DNA of 64,000 bases from positions 2,728,001-2,792,000 of the forward strand of contig OZ020270.1 of assembly GCA_963971225.1 (NCBI GenBank), read 5' to 3'. The DNA comes from Melieria omissa. Its lineage: Eukaryota; Arthropoda; Insecta; Diptera; Ulidiidae. The position numbers and the translations under genes were made by a program. Positions 43,730-54,912 of the stretch are shown here, one piece after another. Within the stretch, counting starts at the first letter, position 1. Every line of letters starts with the position of its first letter. The notes beneath the pieces are model-generated. The model saw only the letters and a program-made list of their open reading frames with translations, was not told where the DNA came from and ran no database searches.

Positions 43730-45965
43730 TTCACATGATGTGATCTGAAGTGATAATGGGCGCAGGGTCATTGATCTCGCGGTGAGCAGAAGATTGTGGA
43801 TAAGTAGTGTCTCCTTTCCCCGTAAAGATGTGCACAAAGCTACTTGGACCATGCCTGGGAGAAGAAGCGTCTCACAGATTGACCACGTGATCATCGACAA
43901 AAGACATGCCTCATGCATCTCGGATGTAAAAACCCGGCGTAGAGCAAATTGTGACAGCGACCATTTCCTAGTTGTGGGTAAGCTTCAACAGCGCATATCA
44001 GTAGCTGGTACGAGCAAGGCGGTCAAGCGTAGAAAATGGAACAACGCTGCTCTGCTATACGATGAAAACGTTTGTTACAGATATCAAACCGAACTTACCA
44101 AAAAATTGGAAAATGTGTCAAGCGGCAACCCTGATCAAATTTGGAATCAAATAAAAGACGCCTTAACTAAGACAGCGACGGAAGTAATTGGCGTTAGCCA
44201 AAATGCTCGAAGAAAAATTTGGTATGATGAAGAATGTGAAGTTACGTGATGCGAGTTCCTCAGCTAGAGAAGTGAAAAAAATGTATCAAAATATTAAAGA
44301 ACAGACGTCAGTTTTCGTTCCAAGACTGAACGTATGTTTAGATACGGATGGAACGGTTTTGCTAGATGAAGCAAAGATCCTACGCAGGTGGCAGAACTAC
44401 TTCGCCAACTTGCTTAATATCTGATAATCTGACACAGGCGTACTACTCGGCTGAGCTGAATATTGAGACCCCAGGCGAAGAAGAAGTCAGATCTGCCATA
44501 AGAAAATTAAAAAACTGCAAAGCAAGCGGGGAAGATGACATTACGGCGGAACTATTGAAATACGGCGGGCCAGCTGTGGTATTAGCACTGACGAAACTTC
44601 TACAAAAAATTTGGGAAGACGAAACAATCCCCCGAGATTGGCAATCCAGCTTAATTGTCCCTATACACAAGAAAGGAGATAAACGCGACTGCAACAACTT
44701 CAGAGGAATCTCATTATTAAGCTCAGCGTACAAAGTATTTACTAACATACTAGTCGAAAGAATTAACCCGGTAGCAGAAGAGATTCTCGGCGAATATCAG
44801 TGTGGATTTAGAGTAAATCGATCAACCACGGATCAATACTTCCTAGTGTCTCAAATTTTCGAAAAATTTTTTGAATATGGGCTTGATATCCATTCCCTAT
44901 TTGCGGACTTTAAAACTGCCTTTAATACTGCGTCGGCAAGGAATACCAATGAAAATAGCGTCATTAGTATCTATGACTCTGTCAGGCACTATATCTAAAG
45001 TCATAATACAAGGAAAAACTTCAGACCCTTTCGATGTCGTCACAGGTGTCAAGCAAGGTGACACGCTGTCCACCATAATCTTTAACCTAGTCTTAAATTT
45101 TGTTATCAATGACATAGATCCTGGTGCAACTATATTCACGAAAAGCGTTCAGATATGTGGGTATGCCGACGACCTTGCTGTTATCGCGAGAAACACGCGT
45201 GTACTTGCCGACACCGCGTTAAAACTCATAAATATAGCAGGACAAGTTGGCTTGGAAGTTAACATCGAAAAGACGAAATACATGGTTAGGGCGCATAACC
45301 CTGCTCGCTATGGCAATCTGGTAGTAGGTCCGCACACATTTCAAAAAGTTGAAACCTTCAAATACCTGGGAATAAACCTCAGCAGCACAGCAGACCCCAT
45401 CATTTGCATAAATGATAGGGTGCATGCTGCTAACAGAAGTTATTTTGGTCATCTTAAACTTCTTAAAAATAAATTGTTGTCATGGACGTGTAAACTGCAA
45501 ATCTATAAGACTCTCATATGGCCAATAGCAATATATGGATGCGAAGCGTGGGTGCTGACATCCAACGTGAAGAATCACCTTTTGTGCTTCGAGCGCGAGA
45601 ATATTTGGTCCAGTCAGAGAAGCGGATGGTTCTTATAGAATAAGATATAACAACGAAATTAAACAACTGATAAAAGGTCAAAATATCGTGCGCTTTATTA
45701 AAGCACAGCGCCTACGTTGGTTTGGACATTTACTCAGAATGGACGATTGCAGAATCACGAAGATGACCTATAACTCTCGAATTTTGGGCAGCAGAAAGCG
45801 CGGAAGACCACCCAGGAGATGGACAGACGATGTTGAAGAAGACTTGCGCAATATGAATGTTAGAAGAAACGAAGCAAGTAACCGTGACGTATGGAGTGCG
45901 ATTGTAAAGGAAGCATAGGCTAACCCCGAGCTGTAATCGCTATGATGATGATGATGATGATGATG
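43730..45965 (+). mobile_element. RTE-like LINE inserted in Gypsy A2 RT
   Basis: 13-bp target duplication AATGATGTGACCA at 43717-43729 and 45966-45978. 5'-truncated in the endonuclease. The 3' tail is a TGATGA microsatellite (about 45940-45965), typical of RTE-clade LINEs. A different subfamily from the LINE at 1-4.1 kb, with similar domain order. Confidence 0.9.
43740..45918 (+). pseudogene. RTE-like LINE ORF: endonuclease end and RT
   Basis: Endonuclease C-terminus (SQIDHVIIDKRHAS, then CDSDHFLVVGKL with the late catalytic DH), then a linker and RT. RT motifs: ASGEDDITAELLK, NFRGISLLSSAYKV, YQCGFRVNRSTTDQ, a damaged LFADFKTAFNT, GVKQGDTLSTIIFN and GYADDLAVIA. The C-terminal part has IYGCEAWVLT and RLRWFGHLLRMDD. 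At least three frame changes and a deletion near 44930 inactivate it. Confidence 0.85.
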
Positions 45966-48461
45966 AATGATGTGACCAAGAAGGACAGTTATCCACTACC
46001 GCGGATCGATGATACCCTGGACACGCTGTCAGGCACACAGTGGTTCTCCACGCTCGACTTACGCAGCGGCTATTGGCAGGTAGAGCTTGCAGACAAGGAC
46101 AAGGAGAAAACGGCTTTCAGTGTTGGCGATGGTTTGTGGCAGTTCACCGTCATGCCGTTTGGACTCTGCAACGCACCAGCAACATTCGAGCGGCTAATGG
46201 AACGCGTGCTAAAAGGGCTGCATTGACGGACGTGCCTGGTGTACCTCGACGACATAATCGTGATGGGTAAAAGCTTCGACGACCACCTGGGAAAGCTGGA
46301 GGAGCTATTCGAGCGGATAAAAAAAGCTGGGCTTAAACTCAACCCAAAGAAGTGCTCGCTGTTCCAAACGGAGGAAAGGAGGTCAAGTATCTGGGTCATA
46401 CGGTTTCCGCCCGCGGAGTACATACGGATGAAGGCAAAATCACGGCGGTGAAGGAGTGGCCCCGGCCACTACACGAACTCCGCAGTTTCCTGGGCCTGTG
46501 CACATACTACCGCCGATTTGTTCCGGGATTCGCGAACATAGCCAGCATCTTGCACAAACTGACGAACAAGAGCCAAGCTTTCGAGTGGAACGATGAGCAG
46601 GAACAGGCTTTTGCACGTCTGAAGGAAAAACTGTGCAGTGCTCCAATTCTGGCCTTCCCCGTGCCGGGGGAGATGTTTGTGCTGGATACAGATGCAAGCG
46701 GGAATAGTATTGGCGGTGTGCTATCACAGATAATAGACGGCCAGGAACAAGTGATAGCGTACTACAGTAGGGCTCTATCGAAACCGGAACGCAATTACTG
46801 TGTGACACGGAGAGAACTGCTGGCGGTATTGGACTGCGTAAAACACTTCCACAAATATCTGTATGGGCAAAGGTTTCGCCTGCGCACAGATCATGCGGCA
46901 TTGAGATGGCTCCTGAACTTTAAGGATCCTGAATGGCAATTGGCGCGGTGGATCGAGCGACTGCAGAGCTACGCCTACACGATAGAGCATCGCAAGTGCA
47001 GTAGCCATGGGAATGCCGATGCTTTGTCACGCCGTCCGTGCCAAGACGAATGCAGGCAGTGCTCGCGAGCCGAGAGCAAAGAACAGATAGTGGACGTCCG
47101 GTTGGTAAGCGTTATGCCAGAGGAAGAGTGGTCTGCGGAGAGGCTACAAAAGGACCAGCGTGAGGATGCGGATCTTGCGAAAATCGTCGAAGGCAAGGAG
47201 CAAGGCGCACGTCCAGACTGGCAGGAGATAGCCGGTGAAAGCCCGATCGCTAAGGCTTACTGGGAACAGTGGAAAAGTCTGCGGCTGAAAGAAGAATGCC
47301 TGTACCGCGAATGGGAGAGCGCGGATGGTCGTACCAGCAACTCCCTAATGGTAGTGCCGAAATGCAGAATCAACGAGGTCATCGAGGCATACCATAACGA
47401 CTCCAGTGGAGGGCACCTGGGCGTCACCAAAACCGTCGCCAAAATAAAAAGACGATTCTACTGGGTAAGATGTCAGGAGTCTGTAGCCCAGTGGATTAAG
47501 AGCTGCGACCGATGTTCAGCCGCGAAAGGGCCGACAAGAAAATCTCGAGGGCGCATGCAGCAGTACAACGTGGGAGCTCCCTTCGAGCGGATTGCTATGG
47601 ACGTCGCCGGCCCATTCCCAACTAGAACTCAAGGCAACAAATATGTGCTGGTGGTAATGGATTACTTCAGCAAATGGCCCGAAGTGTACCCTATTCCTAA
47701 CCAGGAGGCCACTACGATCTCGGAAAAGCTGGTAAACAACTGGGTAGCCAGGTTCGGAGTTCCGTTGGAGTTACACTCAGATTAAGGCTGGAATTTCTAG
47801 TCTGCGGTATTCAAGGAAGTGTGTGAGCTGCTGGGGATAAAGAAAACTCGTACCACTCCTTTGCACCCACAGTCCGACGGTATGGTGGAACGCTTTAACC
47901 GGACACTGGAGGAATACCTGCGGAAAGTGGTAGACAGGAATCAAAAAGGATTGGGACACGCATATCCCCCTGTTTCTGATGGCGTATAGGTCAGCCCCGC
48001 ACGACACGACATCACTCACTCCAGCCCGAGCAGTGTTCGGCACAGAGTTGCGGTTACCCGCTGACTTGAAGTTCGGGGTAGTCAGCACAACGGGAGGCGC
48101 TAAGACGGACTACGTGGTCAATAAGCGGGCGGAACTGGAGGAAATTCACCAGTTTATTAGGGGCCGCACCAAACTGGTCAGCGATAAGGCGAAAGCCAGA
48201 TACGATCTACGGGCCAACTCAGCAGGGTTCCAAGAAGGCGATTTGGTAATGCTCTACAACCCGCAGCGGAGGAAAGATTTGTCTCCGAAACTTCAAGCGT
48301 CATGGGAAGGACCGTACGAAGTCGTGACTAGGATTAACGACGTGGTATACCGGATTCAACGTTGCAGCAATAGAGGCGCTAAGCTGAAGGTAGTCCATTT
48401 GGAGCGCTTGGCGCCTCATCACAGCGGAGCCTCGGCACTTGTTCGGGACGAACAAGTCTAA
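45966..48461 (+). pseudogene. Gypsy A2 RT palm, RNase H and integrase
   Basis: RT continues: STLDLRSGYWQVEL, MPFGLCNAPATFERLM, YLDDIIV (catalytic YLDD). A TGA at 46224 replaces what should be a tryptophan just before YLDD. RNase H (VLDTDASGNSIGG, TDHAALRWLL) follows in the 46352-47785 frame. The integrase has the HLGVTKTVAKI/CDRCSAAKG zinc finger and MDVAGPFP core. TAA at 47783 and TAG at 47803 lie right at the second catalytic aspartate, and an extra base near 47945 shifts the end. The tail has SWEGPYEVVTRINDVVYR (GPY/F-like). Confidence 0.85.
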
Positions 48462-48472
48462 GTGGTGGGTAG

Positions 48473-48897
48473 TGTAACGATAAGACAGTCTGTCGCTGTG
48501 CAAAGCAACCCTGCCGCTACGCGCCGTGCTATAATTCAATCTGGCAACGACGGCCGCGATAATAACTTTTAGTCCAATCTGGCAACGATGGTCGCGATCA
48601 TCATGGAAACCTTTAGTCCACTCGGGAATGTGCGAGAACGATCTGCGCGATGGCCGGACAGATATAAAAGGCAGCCGGGTGCGGCGCAGCGAGTCAGTCT
48701 GATTTTGACTAGTGAAGGTGCCACACGGAGCAATTAAGCAAATAATTAAGTGTAAAGACAGTGAAGTGTAAAAAGTGTGAAATAAAGTGATTGTTGGTTT
48801 ATTTTATTGTCTGCGTTTAAGAAACTGAGTGTGTTTTATTTTCAAATTACGCAATCCAGAGATACGTAACAGCCCACTAGACGTAGTATTCGTAACA
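48473..48897 (+). repeat. Gypsy A2 3' LTR
   Basis: 425 bp, nearly identical to the 5' LTR. Confidence 0.9.
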
Positions 48898-48921
48898 ATA
48901 TGTTAATATTTTATACTTTTT

Positions 48922-50170
48922 AGTTTTCCGAAGCGAAATTTTTCAACGTTCACTGGGATGGCAAAATGCTGCCGGACTTGCAAGGTGCAACAAAAGTGGA
49001 TCGACTTCCGGTAATCATCACTTATCATGGCAACGAACAGCTCTTGGGCATTCCGAACGTACCATCAGGTAAACAAAAAGGTAAAAATATCGCAAAAGCT
49101 GTGTACGAGCTGCTGTTGGAGTGGAAAATCGTTGATCGTGTACAAGCTATTTCCTTCAATACCACATCAACAAATACTGGCCCATTCCAAGGAGCGACGC
49201 GACAACTTGAACAATTATTGGAGCGTGACGTTTTATATCTGCCTTGTAAGCATCATTTACGAATTGCTGTTAAAAGAAGTATTTGAACTAAAATTTGGAA
49301 AAACATCTGGACCAGGAGTGCCTATATTTGCCCGTTTCAAGGAAGAATGGCAAAATATAAAGTGTAAGCCATACAGCCCTGGCATAGAAGACAATAAAAT
49401 CACTGAAAAAGTCCCAATTCACGCACAGAATGAAGTTCGAAAATTTTGTTTGTCTGTCCTTAATGAAAAACATCCCAGAGCAGACTACAATGAATTTTTG
49501 AAATTGGTAATTTTATTCCTTGAGAAAGACATTCGCTTATACAGCTTCAAAACACCAGGAGCCATCAGCCACGCTCGATGGATGGGAAAAAGCATATATT
49601 GCTTGAAAATATTTCTATTCAGAAAGCATTTTATCTTAACCAAGAAGGAGTTGAATAGCCTTCGCGATATATATGTATTTTTATAATAAAACTTTATGTC
49701 AAAGCTTGGTTTAGCTTCACCAAGGCTGCCGAGGCTCCCAGCCAAGACTGGCATTTTTTGAAGGTCGCATGGACTACGCTTCTGTCGATAAAATTGTATC
49801 AGAAAAATTAGTAAAAAAAATTCTGTCGACATCTTTGGTACCTCAGTGGTGAAGCTGTTGCTCTGTCATTATTTGACTCAAATGTCTCAAACAATACCAA
49901 ACGAAAAATTAGTCAAGCAATTTAAAAATGACACCGAATATGAGAATGAGATATCCGATGAATTGCCGAAAGATTTCATTTTCGCGGAACCAAATACCTG
50001 GTCAGAATGCAAAAGCTCGCAGTCAACGATGCTGCCGAAAGGGGCGTCAAACTAATGAAGGACTACAATGACGTTTTGTGCCGAAACGAAAAAGAAAAAC
50101 AGTTTTTGCTCCAAGTTTTCTATGCGAGCCGCAAGAAATATCCGTCAAGCGCAAAAAAAAAATTAATCTA
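48922..50170 (+). pseudogene. Transposon D protein, C-terminal exon
   Basis: Begins after an acceptor-like TTTTTAG (48921) with FFNVHWDGKMLPDL, then LPVIITYHGNEQLLGIP, VQAISFNTTSTNTGPF and YLPCKHH. The D/N..TTxxNTG plus CxxHH pattern recalls the RNase H fold of hAT-type transposases. A one-base shift near 49250 joins to FELKFGKTSGPGVPIF and ISHARWMGKSIYCLKIFLF (conserved W). After 49686 the family-like C-terminus continues in broken frames to about 50165. The first presumed acidic residue is asparagine here (FNTT), so a catalytic residue may be lost. Confidence 0.7.
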
Positions 50171-50409
50171 ATAAAAAATTATCTTCTAAAACAATAAAAA
50201 TAAATTATTTTGCGCAATATGTTACTCGTATTTAAAATTGGGAGAGAAATGGTAAAAACCGAAAAATTTACAACTCCGATCGTAGGGGGGACGCCCTCTG
50301 GTGGTGAACTTTTGAACCTTAATTAATTTTGTATTTTTTGTGCTCAAGAATGTTGGCGATCGCTGAATAAATAATTGAAATCGGTTCAGTAGTTTCCGAG
50401 ATACGATGT

Positions 50410-50949
50410 TTCCTCGCTTACTTAACTACTACATTTGCAAGTGGGAGCCAATGGCATAGAAAATGGCAAGTTTTGTATGGCAGCCCCCTTAAGACTTGGA
50501 GTTGGCGGGTAGGTATGTTTGGAAGAAATATTTGGAAGAGAAAATAAATGGGTGTCGGTCATACATTTGATACATCTGGAGGCAACCTGGGAGCAATGGG
50601 AGCCCATTTTATAAAAACTACCATTTTGTATGGGAGCCCCATTAAGGGTTGGAGATGGGGGATGAGTATGTTTGAAAGAAATGTTCAGTAAGGAAAACTA
50701 GAGGGGTCGGTCATAGATTTTAACCCTCTAAGAGCAACTTCTGACCAGCTGTGGAGCAGTTTTTCGAATTTCCCAGCTTTTTTGTGAACTTTGACCTCGA
50801 TGCGACGCCATTTAGCCCCACCCTAGCCCCAAAATTTTTTGGCTCATGCACTTTTTCACCAAACCGCATAAAATGAGATGGTGCGGAGCATCGAGAACCC
50901 ATTATTAAGAATCTCCATACAACACTATGTTAATTCCACTCTATTATAC
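50410..50949. repeat. Spacer with a diverged tandem pair
   Basis: Two related segments about 180 bp apart (50470-50575 and 50625-50725) share TTTTGTATGG.AGCCCC.TTAAG and GTCGGTCATA. No gene seen. Confidence 0.55.
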
Positions 50950-51504
50950 CAAAGAATATGAAGTAATATAGAACGCGCATCTCATACAAGCAAACGCGTT
51001 GTATGGCGGGTACTGCTGGTAGTACCCTCTGTTATTGACAGCAGAACCCTCTGTTACTAACAGAAGAAATCTCTGTAACTTCGGCGTAACATGTGAATTG
51101 AAGTCGCTTCTGTACTCATTCGTATTCTCGCTGCTGTTGCGCCACTTGATAAACATGACGATGAACGCTGCTTTTGTTGTCGCGGGGAATAGCATTATTA
51201 TATTGGCAAACAAAAAAAAGTAAGCGGTATACTGTTTTTTGCGCTGTGCCGTGCAGGCGGGATAGCATTGATGTTGTTGGTAATTGTTGCGTCGCTATTT
51301 CTGCTTTCTTTTTTATAATCACAAGCAAATTACAATTAGCAAAAAAAATGCATGAACTTGGTGTAGCAAAATATGGGTGCAAACATGTTGCACAAGAGCG
51401 TTTATAGTTATTTATTAAAAATATTATTGTAAGGTTTTATGTTTATTGTTTTACTTTCGTTTTAATTTATCTTTCATAAATAATAATTTTTAATAAGAAT
51501 TTTT

Positions 51505-52190
51505 TTATTTGCCAACAATTATTTTCAATTTTCGTTCTTTCGAACTTCCTTTTTGCACAGCCCACATGCAGTGTTTTCGTAGAAGAACTAAAATAAGAAA
51601 ATCTAAAATTTGGACTCTATGGTTATAGCACTCACCATGAAACCATTCAGGTGTAGCATTTTCACAAGATTGTAAAACGTGTGCCTTAATACCAATTTTT
51701 TCAGGTTCTGCTTCGAAGATTTTATGAAAAATTAAAATATGGCAATTTTGCAACATTCATTAGGCAATTGGAAGGAGCAAAAAGATTACCAAAATCAGAA
51801 ATTGACTGATAATTTTTGTGAAAAATAAAAATTTCACTTGGAGCAGTCAAAACTTCATCCCTTTTTATCAATTCGTCACCGCATTTTTCACAATTGAATT
51901 TAGAAATGATTTTGTACGCTACGTACCCAACAAAATACCTCATGGAAACCAGCTCTAAGTTAATATCTTTCGGATTACAAAAGGTGTCACCTACAAAATA
52001 CGCCTCGTGCATCTCACTACTTAGATCAAGATTTTCCAGGATTTCATTGTCATTATCATCGCCATTAGCCTGCAAAACATCCTCACTAAAAGAAGCGCTT
52101 GAAATTAAATTAGTCATTGAATCTTGCGTCTCTCCACAATTGGTAGGGGAGCTAAACTTCATTATTTTAAAGGCTAATAACCTGGCTAAG
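51505..52190 (-). pseudogene. P-like transposase, C-terminal segment
   Basis: Continues the transposase past Gypsy C: LARLLAFKIMKFSSP, an acidic stretch, and LVSMRYFVGYVAYKIISKFNCEKC..L with a CxxC pair, as in P-type C-termini. A frame change near 51740 leads to FHKIFEAEPEKIGIKAHVL in the 51505-51756 frame. Confidence 0.7.
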
Positions 52191-52194
52191 ATAT

Positions 52195-52319
52195 TGTTAC
52201 GAAATTCCACAGTTCGTTATCGACGGTTCGTTTTGATTGTATTTGAAAATAAAACAACTTCAGTTATCCAGCGCAACGTAGTCAAAACTAACAACCGCTT
52301 TATTTACAAATTGGCACTT
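52195..52319 (-). repeat. Gypsy C 3' LTR, first part
   Basis: Starts TGTTACGAAATTCC. Split by the CCCTGC transposon and continues at 53466-53787. Confidence 0.85.
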
Positions 52320-53465
52320 CCCTGCAAGCAACTCGGTAGTCGACTACAAAAATAACTCACTTCTAGTTAACTTTCATGACCTAACTATAAGCTAACTACA
52401 AAGTAATGCAGAACTTCCCAAAAAACAATGCAACTTTTGCTTTTTGGCATATTTTAAAGAACAGTTAATTGCTATTTGTTCTTATGCGATTTTATGTCCC
52501 TAACTATAAGCTAACTATAAAGTAATGTAGAACCCACCCAAATTTAAGGCGTGCGTTTATGGCATAGAAATTTAAAAAACAGTTAATCGTTGTTTGTTTT
52601 TTTGCTCTTTGGAATTTTATTTTACATATTTGTCATTTTCTTTCGTGCATTATGAAATCATAATCAGTGCTTTAGCCTCGTGCGTGCGGTCGCAGTCCAG
52701 CGAAATAAAATTAATTGTGTAAAACTAAATTAAAAAACGTGAATTGTTAAACAATTTTATATTATTATTTCAAGCGATTGCTTTAATTTTCATTATTTAA
52801 GCTAAGCCAAAATGAGAGGTGCAAGCAAAAGAAAGTTAAGAAGGCTTTTGGAAAAGGAAATGGATTCGTATTCAAATAAATTAAATTCATGTAATATTGG
52901 TAAATCAGAAGCCACCTGTTCCTCTGCTAATGTGCAGAGCCAAAACAGAATTTATATTGAAAATATTAGTGTCCAAGAAAATTGTTCCAAGAAAATTGTT
53001 AAAAAAAAAATGCATTAAAAAAAAAATCGCTGATTGGTATTTTAAAAATAGGCCATCTCGCAAGTGTTTTGAAGAGTTGTTAGGTATTTAAACATTTTTC
53101 AAATAAAAAAGGAAATACAAAAATTTTAAATTTACATAACAATCATAGAAATATCCATTTTTATGGATAAAGACGTAACTAATAGTTGAGTTATAGCTGA
53201 TTTAAATAAAGTAAACTTGAAGTTAACTGAAATGTAATTAGTTTATAGCTAACCACAAATAAGATAACTTTTAACTAACTTTTGAATGACTAACTTCAAG
53301 TTAGTCGAAAAGTCATGCAGAGTCGGACAATTGACTACTGCCTAGGCCATCGCCATGTTAAAATAGTCAGTTGGCTCCATTGAAAATAATCCAACTATCA
53401 ACCACAACTAGTTGAGAATTAGTTAGATTAAAGTGCGTTAAAAGTTAGTTGAGTTGCCGGCAGGG
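52320..53465 (+). mobile_element. Transposon with CCCTGC ends in Gypsy C LTR
   Basis: Ends CCCTGCAAGCAACTC (left) and, mirrored, CCCTGCCGGCAACTC (right). The intact LTR at 55586-56009 shows the insertion point exactly and implies duplication of only TT. Both sides carry subterminal GTTAACTT/AAGTTAGT-type repeats (52350-52520 and 53180-53450). Length 1146 bp. Superfamily unknown. Confidence 0.75.
52812..53091 (+). pseudogene. Small protein fragment in CCCTGC transposon
   Basis: A basic start MRGASKRKLRRLLEKEMDSY, then a serine/asparagine-rich linker. A poly-A frameshift near 53010 gives a short KIADWYFKNRPSRKCFEELL. The start and the ADWYFKNRPSRKCFEELL block resemble the N-terminus of an uncharacterised transposon-linked protein (similarity recalled, not tested). 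It stops far short of any catalytic domain. Confidence 0.45.
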
Positions 53466-53787
53466 TTGTTCTACTTTACACTACTACTATTGCATGCTTC
53501 CCCATTGCTTGCTCAACACAGACTCGACCCCTTGCGCTGCCACTGCTGCTTTTATACCAGTTTTCTTATCGCGCCGAAGTTTCTTGCAACTTCTAATTGG
53601 AAAGCGCTCGACCATTCTCGCACAGCCCATTTCTTCGAGAACCATCCTTGCCATATCGGACTATACCAAGCGAATTTATAACAGTTTTGCTGTACTTCAA
53701 AGTGCATGCCTAAAAGTATGCTTGGAAAACATTCGTGCGGAGAAAAGCATTCCTGTACAGTGCGGCACAGAATTTCTCATCGTATCA
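53466..53787 (-). repeat. Gypsy C 3' LTR, second part
   Basis: Resumes after the CCCTGC transposon and ends CTCATCGTATCA. Confidence 0.85.
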
Positions 53788-53798
53788 CTGTCCATCAC

Positions 53799-54071
53799 TT
53801 AGACTTGTTCGTCCCGAACAAGTACCGAGGCTCCGCCGGAGTAAGACGCCAGGCGCTCCAAATGGACTACTTTCAGCCTGGCGTTTCCGCTGCAGCAGCG
53901 TTGAACCCTGTACACCACGTCATTAATCCTGGTCACGACCTTGTACGGTCCTTCCCATGACGTTTGAAGCTTTGGAGACAAACCTTTCCTGCGCTGCGGG
54001 TTGTAAAGCATTACCAGATCGCCTTCTTGGAACCCCTCTGGGTTAGCCCGTAGACCATAGCTCGCTTTCAA
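53799..54071 (-). pseudogene. Gypsy C integrase C-terminal fragment
   Basis: LRANPEGFQEGDLVMLYNPQRRKG and SWEGPYKVVTRINDVVYR match the end of the A1 and A2 integrases. The catalytic core between this and the zinc-finger part is deleted. Confidence 0.8.
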
Positions 54072-54912
54072 CTAGTAGAGTGCGGCTCCGCGATCTTCTC
54101 CTCGGCCCTTTCGCAGCCGAACACCGATTACAATAGAACCGCCTTCTTATCTTGGCGACAGTTTTTGCGATGCCTAGGTGCCCTCCACTGGAGTCGTTAT
54201 GGTTTTCCTCGACGACATCGTCGATTCGGCCTCTCGGGACCACTATTAGGGATTTTCTGGTCCTGCCATCCCTGCTCTCCCACTCGCGGTATAGGCAGCC
54301 ATCCTGCAGACGTAGACTTTGCCACTGTGCCCAGTAAGCCTTCACGATCGGGCTCTCATCAGCCATCTCCTGCCAGGCCGGCCGTAATATCTGCGCTTTG
54401 CCTTCGATGATCTTCGCGAGATCCGTGTCCTTGCGCTGGTCCTTCTGTACCCTTTCCGCAAGCCAATCTTCCTCTTGCAGAACTCTTACCGACCGAACAT
54501 CCACAATTTGTCCCTCGTTTTCGGCCTGCGAATTATGCCTGCGCTCGGTCTCGCACGAATGGTGTGGCAGAGCGTCATCCCTTCTTGGCGACGTCTTTTG
54601 TCCGGAACGCTTTTCTCGCAGATGGCAGTCTCGTGATATGTGGCCTTGCTTGCCACATCGCCAGCAACTGACTCGAGATGATACTGCCCGCAGCCCCGCT
54701 GGTGCCTCCGAGCTCACTGTCTGGTTTTGCGTGACACGTCCAGATTGGACTCCATGCGTCTCCGCAGATGAATGTCGAAAATTTCTCCTCCAGGCCGCCT
54801 CATACGTCAATGCGCTTGTCACCGTCTCACGGAATGTCGGCTTGCCCATCATCAATGCACTGCGTCGTGTCTCCGGGTCATGAAGACCTTCAATAAATGC
54901 CTCAATCTTCAT
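54043..54912 (-). pseudogene. Gypsy C gag-integrase fusion frame
   Basis: 289 codons: capsid end (FIEGLHDPETRRSALMM), CCHC knuckle (CWRCGKQGHISRDC), then directly the pre-integrase stretch (EGQIVDVRSVRVLQEEDW) and a damaged integrase zinc finger (HNDSSGGHLGIAKTV..RRFY then NRCSAAKG, with one internal deletion). The join between the knuckle tail and pre-integrase is at the same place as in Gypsy A1, though the LTRs are very different. Confidence 0.85.

Larger units (their letters stand above)
40710..48897 (+). mobile_element. Gypsy A2 LTR element, near full length
   Basis: LTRs of 423 and 425 bp, target duplication ATAT at 40706-40709 and 48898-48901. Gag, protease, RT, RNase H and integrase lie on the plus strand, with an RTE-like LINE inserted in RT. 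The LTRs differ at only a few sites plus a two-base indel, so insertion is recent. Even so the genes carry several stops and frameshifts. It lies in an intron of the transposon D gene. No env gene. Confidence 0.9.
30402..50409 (+). mobile_element. DNA transposon D, unclassified, heavily nested
   Basis: Inverted similarity of about 110-130 bp pairs 30402-30515 with roughly 50280-50400 (shared GCGATCGCCAACATTCTTGA and ACCACCAGAGGGCGTCCCCC). Between them, after removing later insertions, lies one plus-strand transposase-like gene in at least three exons (37414-37975, 38460-40640, 48922-50170). Inserted within are Gypsy B, a TTAA MITE, the CACAGTGGGG element and Gypsy A2. Net length without these is about 3.4 kb. 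The outer boundaries are approximate because I see no clear target duplication. Confidence 0.65.
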
